Positions 52,345-60,630 of a DNA stretch of 64,000 nt are shown in pieces; within the stretch, counting starts at the first letter, position 1; each line of letters opens with the position of its first letter. The stretch is from Rhabdothermincola sediminis. Lineage in GTDB: Bacteria > Actinomycetota > Acidimicrobiia > Acidimicrobiales > Acidimicrobilacustridaceae. Location of the stretch: assembly GCF_014805525.1 (NCBI RefSeq), contig NZ_JACFSZ010000011.1:1-64000 (forward strand), written 5' to 3'. The notes below the pieces were generated by a model. That model was not told where the DNA came from, did no database searches, and worked only from the letters and a program-made list of their open reading frames with translations. The position numbers and the translations under genes were made by a program.

Positions 52345-52833
52345 TCAGGGCGAGGGCGGTCGGCTGAAGTCGCGGTCGGGGTTCGCGGGCGGGGGCACGA
52401 AGCCGGGGCCGGGGCGCCAGCCACTGGCCTTCAGGTCGTCGAGCACGTGGACCATGTTCAACAGGTCTTCCTCGTAGGAGAACCGGCCTGCACCGGCATA
52501 GACGAGGGTGGAGCAACCGGACTGGCGGTAGGGAGTGCCGTCCGGGCGGCTGGCGGGGAGGATCTGGGTCCACTTGACCACCACGGTGTCACCGTCGATC
52601 GCCGTGTACTCGATCGGGAAGCGCCAGTCCTCCAGTCCGCGCATGCTCTCGTCGAGGAACCGGCGGATCTCTTCGATGCCTCGGATGCGACCCCAGGCGG
52701 GGTCGATGTAGACGGCGTCGTCGGTGAACAGCTCCGCCAGGGCGGTCCAGGTCGCCTCCCCACGCTCGATGCGCGCCCGGAGCTCCACGTAGTGGGCGAC
52801 CGCGGCCTCGACCTCTTCTCGGGGATGGCTCAT
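52345..52833 (-). CDS. NTF2/SnoaL-like protein
   Basis: A 162-residue protein with an NTF2/SnoaL-like cone fold: AVAHYVELRARIERGEATWTALAELFTDDAVYIDP, then IRGIEEIRRFLDESM and strands VVVKWTQILPA. Active-site type cannot be told. It lies upstream of no partner on its strand, 23 bases after the aldo/keto reductase start, so the two may form an operon (reductase downstream). Confidence 0.82.
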   Translation of the reverse strand: MSHPREEVEAAVAHYVELRARIERGEATWTALAELFTDDAVYIDPAWGRIRGIEEIRRFLDESMRGLEDWRFPIEYTAIDGDTVVVKWTQILPASRPDGTPYRQSGCSTLVYAGAGRFSYEEDLLNMVHVLDDLKASGWRPGPGFVPPPANPDRDFSRPPSP

Positions 52834-52855
52834 GTGAGCTCCTCGCTCGGCGCCG

Positions 52856-53857
52856 CTACGGGCGCTCCTTCGGGGTGAACTCCGCGGTGATCGCTGGATC
52901 GTCGACCACCACCGGGGCCACGATCTCGTCGATGCGGGCCAGCACCTGCGGCTCCAGCGTCACCCCGGACGCTGCCACGTTCTCGCGGAGCTGCTCGGGA
53001 CGGGTGGCTCCCACGATGGCGGAGGCCACGTTGTCGTTGGCCAGCACCCACGCCACCGCCAGCTGAGCCATGGTCAGCCCGCAGTCCTGCGCCACCGGGC
53101 GGAGCTGCTGGACCCGTTCGAGGACCTCGTCGCGCAGGAAGCGCCGCACGAACCCACCACCCACCTCGTCGGTGGCCCGTGACTGCTCCGGGGGCGGCTG
53201 GCCGGGCAGGTACTTGCCGGTCAGCACCCCTTGCGCGATCGGGGACCAGACGATCTGGCCGATACCCAGCTCCCGGCAGGTGGGGACCACCTCGCCTTCG
53301 ATCACCCGCCACAGCAGCGAGTACTGCGGCTGGTTGGAGACGAGTTGGATGCCGAGCTCGCGGGCCAACGCGTGTGCAGCGCGGATCTGCTCAGCCGTCC
53401 ACTCCGACACGCCGATGTAGAGGGCCTTGCCGTGGCGAACCACGTCGGCGAAGGCCTCCATCGTCTCCTCGAGGGGAGTCTGGTGGTCGTAGCGGTGAGC
53501 CTGGTACAGGTCGACGTAGTCGGTGCGCAGCCGCCGCAGGGAGCCGTCGATCGACTCCATGATGTGCTTGCGCGACAGGCCTCGGTCGTTGGGTCCCGGG
53601 CCGGTCGGCCAGTACACCTTGGTGCAGATCTCCAGGCCCTCCCGCCGCTGGCCGGCGAGGGCCCGCCCGAGCACCTCTTCGGCACGGGTGTTGGCATAGA
53701 CGTCCGCGGTGTCGAAGGTGGTGATGCCGACGTCGAGCGCGGCGTGCACACACCCCAGCGCGGTGTCGTCGTCGATCTGGCTGCCGTGGGTGATCCAGTT
53801 GCCGTAGGAGATCTCGCTGACCTTGAGGCCGCTGCGACCGAGGAAGCGGTGATTCAT
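52856..53857 (-). CDS. Aldo/keto reductase
   Basis: A 333-residue TIM-barrel NADPH-dependent reductase of the Kv-beta/YajO-like type. The tetrad is visible as Asp and Tyr in ITTFDTADVYANTRAEEVLG, Lys in ICTKVYWP and His in LYQAHRYDHQTPLEETM. The C-terminal cofactor region is NVASAIVGATRPEQL. It reduces aldehydes or ketones; the natural substrate is unknown. ATG start 53857. Confidence 0.92.
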   Translation of the reverse strand: MNHRFLGRSGLKVSEISYGNWITHGSQIDDDTALGCVHAALDVGITTFDTADVYANTRAEEVLGRALAGQRREGLEICTKVYWPTGPGPNDRGLSRKHIMESIDGSLRRLRTDYVDLYQAHRYDHQTPLEETMEAFADVVRHGKALYIGVSEWTAEQIRAAHALARELGIQLVSNQPQYSLLWRVIEGEVVPTCRELGIGQIVWSPIAQGVLTGKYLPGQPPPEQSRATDEVGGGFVRRFLRDEVLERVQQLRPVAQDCGLTMAQLAVAWVLANDNVASAIVGATRPEQLRENVAASGVTLEPQVLARIDEIVAPVVVDDPAITAEFTPKERP

Positions 53858-53886
53858 GGCGGAACCCTACGCCCCCGGCGTGCCGC

Positions 53887-54771
53887 TCAGTCGAGCAGCT
53901 CGGCGAGGGTGTCGAGGGTGCGTTGGCGTTCGGCGAACGGCACGGCGACGAACTCGGTGGCGCCAGCTTCGAAGACGGCTTCGATGCCGGCCCGCACCGT
54001 GGCGGCGTCGCCGGCGATGGCCACCTCGGCCGGCCCGGCCGCGCCCTCCCGGTCGAGCATGGCTCGGTAGGAGGGGAGCTGCCCGTAGATCTGGAACACG
54101 CCCGCGGCCTGCCCCCGGGCGCGGTCGGGGTCGTCGGTGACCGCGACCGGCAGCGCGACCACGATCCGGGGGTCGGGGCGCCCGTGGTCGTTCGCGGCGC
54201 GACGGATGGTGGGGGCCACGTGGGAGGCGATGGTGCGAGGGCCGGTCATCCAGGTCACGGTGCCGTCGGCCATCCGCCCGGTGACGGTGAGCATCTGTGA
54301 TCCGAGCGCGGCGACGAGCACCGGAACGGGGTCGCACTCGACGCTCAAGGCGAGCTTGGCGGTGAGGGTGTCGCCTTCGAAGGACACCGCGTCGCCCCTG
54401 GCGAGGGGCATGAGGATCGACAGGTGCTCGCGCAGGTGCCGTACCGGCTTGTCCCAGGGGATGCCGAGCATCTCTTGGATCACCACCTGGTGCGAAAGTC
54501 CGATGCCGAGCGTGAATCGTCCGCCGCTGACCTGCTGCACGGTGCGGGCCTGTGCGGCCATCACCATCGGGTGGCGGGGGTAGGTGGGCACCACCGCGGT
54601 GCCGAGGGCGATGCCGGGCACCTGAGAGGCCACGACGGCCAGCGCGGTGAGCGCATCGGGGCCGAACACCTGTGGCGCCCACGCGGAGGCGAAGCCGTGG
54701 TCGTGTGCGGAGCGCACTTGCCTGACCAGTGAGTCGACGTCTTGGCCGTCGACGAACACACCGATGCGCAC
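53887..54771 (-). CDS. LLM-class F420-dependent oxidoreductase
   Basis: A 294-residue luciferase-like TIM-barrel protein. MRIGVFVDGQDVDSLVRQVRSAHDHGFASAW and LALGTAVVPTYPRHPMVMAAQARTVQQVSGGRFTLGIG are typical of the actinobacterial F420-dependent group. It should use reduced F420 (or FMN) to reduce or oxidise an organic substrate. The stop is 30 bases from the aldo/keto reductase start, so the genes 54771 to 52345 are plausibly one minus-strand run. Confidence 0.88.
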   Translation of the reverse strand: MRIGVFVDGQDVDSLVRQVRSAHDHGFASAWAPQVFGPDALTALAVVASQVPGIALGTAVVPTYPRHPMVMAAQARTVQQVSGGRFTLGIGLSHQVVIQEMLGIPWDKPVRHLREHLSILMPLARGDAVSFEGDTLTAKLALSVECDPVPVLVAALGSQMLTVTGRMADGTVTWMTGPRTIASHVAPTIRRAANDHGRPDPRIVVALPVAVTDDPDRARGQAAGVFQIYGQLPSYRAMLDREGAAGPAEVAIAGDAATVRAGIEAVFEAGATEFVAVPFAERQRTLDTLAELLD

Positions 54772-54898
54772 CGTTCGTACCCCCCTTGGCCCTGGCTCGA
54801 CCGGGCGCAGGCTACCCGGCCGTCCCGAGGTCCCCGCACGAACCGCGGCGCGCAGCGGCCCCGACGACGGGCCGGCCCGGAGTGCGGGCGTAGGAAGA

Positions 54899-54904
54899 TA
54901 TACA
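54899..54904 (+). promoter_or_regulatory. -10 element for a leaderless XRE gene
   Basis: TATACA lies seven bases before the ATG at 54912, the spacing expected if transcription begins at the start codon. The surrounding sequence (ATAT, eight bases, ATAT) is symmetric and AT-rich, so it may also be the binding site of the encoded XRE protein. No -35 or ribosome site is obvious. Confidence 0.45.
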
Positions 54905-54911
54905 AAGCGAT

Positions 54912-55262
54912 ATGTCTCTGGCTAACCTGGTGGAGGTGGAGGTTCCCGACCTGCTCCGGCTCGCTCGTCGCCGGCATGCGTTGAGCCAGGCGGCGCTGGC
55001 GGCGCGAGCCGGCACCAGCCAGCCGGTGATCTCCGCGTACGAGCATGGGCGGCGCGACCCCACGACCCACACCTTGCGACGGCTGCTCGCAGCCGCAGGG
55101 GAACGGCTGCACGTGGGGCTCGCCGAGCCGTCCCCCGAGATCCCCCCACCTCTCGACGCCCGCGAGCACGGCGAGCGCCTCGTGGAGGTGCTCCGGCTCG
55201 CAGACGCGATCGGCCACCGGCCCCGCGGCCCGCTGGCCTTCCCCCGGCTCGACTCGACGTGA
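54912..55262 (+). CDS. XRE-family helix-turn-helix protein (antitoxin-like)
   Basis: A 116-residue DNA-binding protein. The N-terminal XRE domain reads LLRLARRRHALSQAALAARAGTSQPVISAYEHGRRDPTTHTLRRLLAAAG; the C-terminal helix may contact the partner. The ATG is close to a -10-like TATACA, and its last codons overlap the start of the nucleotidyltransferase (GTGA). This gene order, small XRE regulator then nucleotidyltransferase, is that of several toxin-antitoxin modules. Confidence 0.85.
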   Translation: MSLANLVEVEVPDLLRLARRRHALSQAALAARAGTSQPVISAYEHGRRDPTTHTLRRLLAAAGERLHVGLAEPSPEIPPPLDAREHGERLVEVLRLADAIGHRPRGPLAFPRLDST

Positions 55263-55804
55263 GCGAGCCGGCACTGCCCGACAAGATCGTGGCGATCGAC
55301 CGGGCGCTCGCCGAGGTGCCCCACGCCTTCGGAGGAGCGTTGGCGCTCGCCTACCACGCCGAGCCCCGTGCCACCATCGACATCGACCTCAACGTCTTCG
55401 TGCCCACCGGCGAGGCCGAGCGGGTGCTGGCGCCCCTGCGGGACCTGGGAGTCCGCACCGGTGGCGCCGCGGCGGAGGCCTCCCGCTCCGGTCAGGCACG
55501 GGTGATGTGGGGGCGGACCCCGGTGGACCTGTTCTTCGCCTACGACCGGTTCCACGCCGCCGTCGACCGTGGCGCGCACCAGGTGCCGTTCCTGGACCGG
55601 ACCATCCGGGTGCTGTCCCCCGAGCACCTCACCGTGTGCAAGGTCGTCTTCGACCGTCCCCGGGACTGGGTCGACATCGACGCCATGCGTGCCATCGGCA
55701 CCCACATCGACGCCGCGGAGGTGCTCCGGTGGGTGGGTCGCATCGTCGGGGACGACGACCCCCGCTACGACCGGATCGCGTCGGTGCTGACCTCCACGCC
55801 CTGA
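55259..55804 (+). CDS. Nucleotidyltransferase-fold protein (AbiEii/MenT-like toxin candidate)
   Basis: A 181-residue protein with a nucleotidyltransferase core: HAFGGALALAYHAEPRATIDIDLNVFV supplies the GG and the DxD metal-binding motif, VDLFFAYDRFH a third acidic strand, and LTVCKVVFDRPRDWVDID a helical tail typical of AbiEii-like enzymes. Known relatives (MenT, AbiEii) add nucleotides to tRNA or protein and stop growth. Here toxicity and substrate are unproven. The GTG start overlaps the XRE stop, so the pair is coupled. Confidence 0.8.
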   Translation: MSEPALPDKIVAIDRALAEVPHAFGGALALAYHAEPRATIDIDLNVFVPTGEAERVLAPLRDLGVRTGGAAAEASRSGQARVMWGRTPVDLFFAYDRFHAAVDRGAHQVPFLDRTIRVLSPEHLTVCKVVFDRPRDWVDIDAMRAIGTHIDAAEVLRWVGRIVGDDDPRYDRIASVLTSTP

Positions 55805-56008
55805 CTGCTCGCCGGTCACGACCGCTGAAGGCCGGCCCGGCGGCAGCGGCCGGAGGTCACGGGTGGCTCGCCTCGGGGGTCCGCCATCCACGGTCGTGAG
55901 CGTCGACAGTTCCTCAGGATCGGCGGCCCCGATCCGATAGAACATGGCGTTCGCGCTGTCCACGGCGCCGGTGCCCGGCCGCACGCAGCCGTCCCCGAGA
56001 GCTCGCCC

Positions 56009-57295
56009 ATGGCCATGAGATCCCCTCATCATCACGGCCGCCCGTCGCTGCGGCGCTGGGTCGCGACCACGGTGGCCCTCGGCGTCCTCACCGCCCTCAC
56101 CGGATCGGTGGCCGCCCAGGAGGCTGAACCGCCCACCCAGCCGCCCGGCTCCGATCCTGCCGCCGGGGCCGGTCCCGCTGGCCCGGCCGGCGACGCCCCA
56201 CCGGCCGAGGCGGAGGCTCCCGCTCCGCCACCGGTGGACCCCTCACCCCAGCTGCGGGTGGTGCTGGCGAAGCTGTCGATCATTCACGCCGAGGACGTGC
56301 TGGCGAGCGAAGAGGGCAAGCTCGTCGACGTTCGCGCCGAACTGGAGGCGGCCAACCAGCATCGTGACGCCGCTCGGGCGGTCGTCGCCGACGCGAAGCG
56401 CCGTCTCGAGCGGGCACGGCGGCTCCTGGCGGATCTCGCGGTCAGCTCGTTCATGTACGCCAGCGGCGGCACGAGCAGCCCCGCGGCCAAGATCACCGTC
56501 TACGAGAAGAAGAAGGAGCGCGAGCTCACCCGGGCGGTGATGGACAACAAGGTGGACGCTGTCCGCCAGCACGAGGAGGCGCTCGACGACGCGCAGCATC
56601 TGCTCGACGAGCGGCAGGCCGAGGTCGACGCGCTCGCTGCTCGGGTCGTCGACCAGGAAGCGATGGTGGGGCTCGCCCGGCAGGCGCTCGACGATGCCCG
56701 CCGCGAGCTGCGCACCGCGCAGGCCCAGGACGCGCCGGTGCTGTTCGACCCGGCGGACACCGGGCGCTGGCAGCTTCCGATCGCCGGTGAGAGCGTGCTC
56801 AGCGCGGAGGAGCTCACCGCGTGGTTCGAGCACGTCGGCGGGCGGAGCATGGCCGGCGCCCCGGTGGCGGACCTCGCTCGCTGGTACATCGAGGAAGGAG
56901 CGGCGGAAGGGCTGCGCGGCGACGTGGCCTTCGCCCAAGCGGTGCTCGAGACCGGCGGGTTCACCAACGACGACACCATCCGGTTCAACAACTACGCCGG
57001 GATCGGCCACTGCGACTCCTGCCTCACGGGCTGGGCCTTCCCCTCCCCCCAGGAAGGGGTGCGGGCTCAGATCCAGCTGCTCAAGAGCTACGTGTACGAC
57101 AAGCCCGAGTACCGCTTCGAGCTGGTCGACCGGCGGCTGCGGGGCCCGGCCGGTTGCTGCCAGACGTGGAACCAGCTCACCGGCGTGTGGGCCTCCGCGT
57201 CCCACTACGGCCCGGCGATGCTCGGCATCTACCTCAACATGGCCGAGTTCGCCCTCGACCGGCGCACGATGATGCGGGCCATGGGCGCAGGCTGA
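56009..57295 (+). CDS. Secreted coiled-coil glucosaminidase (GH73-like)
   Basis: A 428-residue exported protein. The signal peptide (VATTVALGVLTALTGSVAAQ) is followed by a Pro/Ala-rich stretch, a long coiled coil (about 80-250; many Ala, Glu, Arg heptads) and a C-terminal glucosaminidase domain. In that domain GDVAFAQAVLETGGFTNDDTIRFNNYAGIG carries the catalytic Glu, and FPSPQEGVRAQIQLLKSYV is typical. It should hydrolyse peptidoglycan glycan chains, with the coiled coil acting as a regulatory arm as in RipA/FtsEX-activated hydrolases. An in-frame ATG at 56015 is an alternative. Confidence 0.88.
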   Translation: MAMRSPHHHGRPSLRRWVATTVALGVLTALTGSVAAQEAEPPTQPPGSDPAAGAGPAGPAGDAPPAEAEAPAPPPVDPSPQLRVVLAKLSIIHAEDVLASEEGKLVDVRAELEAANQHRDAARAVVADAKRRLERARRLLADLAVSSFMYASGGTSSPAAKITVYEKKKERELTRAVMDNKVDAVRQHEEALDDAQHLLDERQAEVDALAARVVDQEAMVGLARQALDDARRELRTAQAQDAPVLFDPADTGRWQLPIAGESVLSAEELTAWFEHVGGRSMAGAPVADLARWYIEEGAAEGLRGDVAFAQAVLETGGFTNDDTIRFNNYAGIGHCDSCLTGWAFPSPQEGVRAQIQLLKSYVYDKPEYRFELVDRRLRGPAGCCQTWNQLTGVWASASHYGPAMLGIYLNMAEFALDRRTMMRAMGAG

Positions 57296-57313
57296 GCCTC
57301 CGGCGATCAGGCG

Positions 57314-59752
57314 TCACTCCACCACCCGCAACGTGGACGAGATGTCCATGCGCCGGAGTTTGTGGCTCGCGAGCCCGGGCGCGAGCGCCACGACGGCCAC
57401 GCCCAGCACGACGGCGGTGAGGTAGGTCGTCGGGCTGACGTGACGTGCCACGGCGATGTCGGGCAGCGTCTCGGGCAGCAGGACGCTCGTCATCCACTCC
57501 AGCAGCCCGACGCCGACCAGCACCCCCACTACCGTCGCCAGCACGCCGATGACCGCGCTCTCGACCATGGCGACCGCCATCACCGTCCTCGCCGGCAGGC
57601 CGAACGCGAACATCGTGGCGTGCTCCCGGGCCCGCTCGTCGAAGCTGATGCTCGTGGAGTTGAACGCGATCATCAGCGCCAGGAGCAGCACCGCCCCCCT
57701 GATCACGTTGAGCACGTCGGTGAACTGGCTGATCGTCTCCCGCAGGTTCGCGATCACCCCGGCGACCGGTTCCACCGCGACGACGGCCGGCTTCTCGAAC
57801 AAGGCCCGCTGCACCGCCTCGGTGCTGGTGCCCTCGGAAGGAAGGACCTGGGCGCCGTTGACGATGCCCTGGAGGTTCATCACCGGGGCCTGCGCGAGAT
57901 CCAAGAAGGTGAGGAACCGGTAGGGATAGGTGTGGATCGCCATGACCTGGAACGGGCCTTCCTCCCAGCGGTAGCCGAGCCCTTCGCGCACCGGGTAGCG
58001 CATCGTGATCTGGTCCCCGACGTCCACGCCCAGATCGGCGGCGGCCTTCTCGGCGATCACCACCCCGCGCTCGATGCTGGGGTCGAGCGAGCCCCGGACC
58101 AGCCCGGGTCTCCAGATCGGGCTGTCGAAGGGGACCAGGTCGATCAGCGTGTCGAAGCGGGTGTCCCCCTCGACGAGCTGACCCCCCACCCGCAGGGTCG
58201 GCTCCAGCCGTGCGATCCCCGGGGTGTCCGCGAGCTGGCGCAGCTCTGGTGCGTCCTCGAGGGTGAAGCTCTGGAGATCGACGGTCATGCGATCCGGGTT
58301 GGTGCGCAGCAGCTCGCGCTCCGCCCGGTCGATCGTGAACATGAACGAGTCGATCATGCCGATCACGCCGATCAACGTGGCGATCGCAGCCGCGATCCCG
58401 AGCGCAGTGAGCAGCGTCCGCCGGGGGGCGCGCAGCACGTTGCGCAGCGGCATCTGGGCGATGCTGTCGCCGGGAAGGGGCAGGCCGGTCGCCAACCGGC
58501 TCAGACCGCTGGTCGCGGTCACCCTCGGGCCGGTGCGGATGGCCTCCACGGGGGTGACCCGGACCGCCCGCCAGACGGGGTAGATGGTCGCGGCGAAGGT
58601 CAGCAGCAGGCCGAGGAGCGCGCCGCGCAGGTAGACGCCGAACTGGAACGGGGTGTCCCACACGGGCAGCGGGAAGAAGCGCTCGATGATCGAGGACATC
58701 AACGAGCCCACGATCGTGCCCACCACCATCCCGAACAGCACACCCAGCGCCGAGACCTGGAACGCCACCAGCAGCGGCCGGATCGCGAGCCCACCGGTCG
58801 GGACGCCGAGCGACATGCCGACCCCGATCTCCCGCCGCTGGGCCTCGACGATGCGGCTGGTGAGGTTGAACGCGGCGAACGCCGCGCCACCGAGGATCAT
58901 GAGGGCGAAGATGTTGTAGAGGCGTTGATCGCCGTCGATGTCGTCGTAGAGGATGCGGTACTCGCGCTCCTCGGTCAGGGGGGTCACCACGGTGGCCACG
59001 TCGGGGAGCTCGGCGGCCAGCACCGAGCTGATCGCGGCCCGGGCCGACTCGACGTCCACCCCGGCTGCGAGGCGTACCCCGGCCTCGTTCACCTGGCCCG
59101 GTCGGCCCGCCAGTTCCTGGGCCACCTCGAGGGGGGCCCAGGCCACCGCGAAGCCGCCGGCGCCGAACAGTGAGCCACCCCGGCCGCTGACCAGGAAGTA
59201 CTGCGGTGAAAGCCCGGTGCCCACGTACGGCACCACCCGACCGCCGCTGATCGTCAGCTCGCCCGCCGGGGGGAGGTGGTGGTGGTCGGTGAAGTGCCGG
59301 TCGATGACCAACGCCGCCTCACCGGGGGCGAACAGCCGCCCCTCCTGCACGGTGAGCCGATCGACGGGTGGCCCTTCGCCGCCGCCGGCGTCGACCCCGA
59401 CGATCGATCCGGGCACCAGGATGGTCCGCCCGCCGGTGGACGCGTCGACCTGGGTGGGCACGACCAGCCGGGTCGTCACCTGCTCGATCAGCTCGGAGCG
59501 ACTCGGGTCGAGCGCGGCTCGCAGCCGGGCGTCCTCGACGAAGGTGCCCTCCGCCAGGGTGACGAGCAGGTCGTGTGTCGCAGAGGCTTCGTAGCTGCGG
59601 TCGTAGGACACCCGCCGCCACGTCGAGGAGCTCATGAGCCCGACGTAGGTGCCGGAGCCGAGCGCGATGACGAGCGCGATGGCGGCCACCTGCAGCCAGC
59701 GTTGGCGCAGGTCCCGCCACGACCAGCGCAGCCAGAGCCCCGGCGAGGTCAC
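57314..59752 (-). CDS. FtsX-like ABC transporter permease
   Basis: An 812-residue permease with an N-terminal membrane helix (VAAIALVIALGSGTYVGLMS), a long extracytoplasmic region, a first FtsX domain (about 290-400; YNIFALMILGGAAFAAFNLTSRIVEAQRREIGVGMSLG) and a second at the C-terminus (about 700-800; FDERAREHATMFAFGLPA). This duplicated MacB/FtsX layout belongs to exporters of lipids, lipoproteins or peptides. The gene lies 15 bases after the ATPase gene, as its partner. GTG start. Confidence 0.9.
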   Translation of the reverse strand: MTSPGLWLRWSWRDLRQRWLQVAAIALVIALGSGTYVGLMSSSTWRRVSYDRSYEASATHDLLVTLAEGTFVEDARLRAALDPSRSELIEQVTTRLVVPTQVDASTGGRTILVPGSIVGVDAGGGEGPPVDRLTVQEGRLFAPGEAALVIDRHFTDHHHLPPAGELTISGGRVVPYVGTGLSPQYFLVSGRGGSLFGAGGFAVAWAPLEVAQELAGRPGQVNEAGVRLAAGVDVESARAAISSVLAAELPDVATVVTPLTEEREYRILYDDIDGDQRLYNIFALMILGGAAFAAFNLTSRIVEAQRREIGVGMSLGVPTGGLAIRPLLVAFQVSALGVLFGMVVGTIVGSLMSSIIERFFPLPVWDTPFQFGVYLRGALLGLLLTFAATIYPVWRAVRVTPVEAIRTGPRVTATSGLSRLATGLPLPGDSIAQMPLRNVLRAPRRTLLTALGIAAAIATLIGVIGMIDSFMFTIDRAERELLRTNPDRMTVDLQSFTLEDAPELRQLADTPGIARLEPTLRVGGQLVEGDTRFDTLIDLVPFDSPIWRPGLVRGSLDPSIERGVVIAEKAAADLGVDVGDQITMRYPVREGLGYRWEEGPFQVMAIHTYPYRFLTFLDLAQAPVMNLQGIVNGAQVLPSEGTSTEAVQRALFEKPAVVAVEPVAGVIANLRETISQFTDVLNVIRGAVLLLALMIAFNSTSISFDERAREHATMFAFGLPARTVMAVAMVESAVIGVLATVVGVLVGVGLLEWMTSVLLPETLPDIAVARHVSPTTYLTAVVLGVAVVALAPGLASHKLRRMDISSTLRVVE

Positions 59753-59767
59753 CTGCTCACCCCGCCG

Positions 59768-60478
59768 TCACCAGTGCAGCTCGTCCACCGGCCGCCGGCC
59801 GCCCGCGGGTGGGCCGTCGCGCTCGACCCGGCCCGCGCTCAGCTCGACGACCCGATCGGCCATGCGGGAGATCTCCCGGTTGTGGGTCACCACCAGCACC
59901 GTGCGACCGGCGCGGGCCTGCTCCTGCAGGAGGGCGAGGATCTGCACCCCGGTCCGGTAGTCGAGCTCCCCCGTCGGCTCGTCCGCCAACAGCACGGGGT
60001 TGCGGGTGGCGAGCGCCCGGGCGATGGCCACCCGCTGCTGCTCCCCGCCGGAGAGCTGGGCAGGGAAGTGATGGGCGCGGGCCGAAAGCCCGACCGACTC
60101 CAGGACCTCGTGGGCGGTGGACACCCCGTCGGGGACCCCGGCGACGTCCGCGCCGAACCGGACGTTCTCGAAGGCCGTGAGCCCGGGGAACAGGTTGAAG
60201 CTCTGGAACACGAAGCTCACCGTCTCCCGCCGGTAGCGGAACAGGTCGCGGGAGCGGGCCCGCCGCAGGTCACGACCGGCGACCCGCACCTCGCCGGCAG
60301 TGGCCTGGTCCAGCGCCCCGACCACGTTGAGCAGCGTCGTCTTACCACTGCCCGATGGCCCGAGCACCACCACCAGCTCGCCCTCGTCGACCCGCAGATC
60401 CACCTCGTCGAGGGCTTTCACCGTGCCGCCTCCCGTCTCGTAGTGGCGGCTCGCGGCGTCGAGCTCGATCGTGCTCAT
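59768..60478 (-). CDS. ABC transporter ATP-binding protein (LolD/MacB-like)
   Basis: A 236-residue ATPase with Walker [11 protein letters not shown]-loop [12 protein letters not shown], signature LSGGEQQR, Walker [12 protein letters not shown] and H-loop VVTHNRE. FtsX-type permeases use this subfamily. It is the first gene of the operon with the permease downstream, and divergent from phosphoenolpyruvate synthase. Confidence 0.95.
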   Translation of the reverse strand: MSTIELDAASRHYETGGGTVKALDEVDLRVDEGELVVVLGPSGSGKTTLLNVVGALDQATAGEVRVAGRDLRRARSRDLFRYRRETVSFVFQSFNLFPGLTAFENVRFGADVAGVPDGVSTAHEVLESVGLSARAHHFPAQLSGGEQQRVAIARALATRNPVLLADEPTGELDYRTGVQILALLQEQARAGRTVLVVTHNREISRMADRVVELSAGRVERDGPPAGGRRPVDELHW

Positions 60479-60630
60479 GGACGAGATCCTCCGGGGTCGG
60501 GAGGGTCGGTGGAAGGGCTGGAGGGGACGAACTGGCTCCCCGATTGTCCCCCGCGGCTCAGGACCTTGGACACTGTTGGCACGGTCTCGTTCGCCCGTAG
60601 GTTCGTCCAGGGAAGCAGAAAGGGCTCCAG

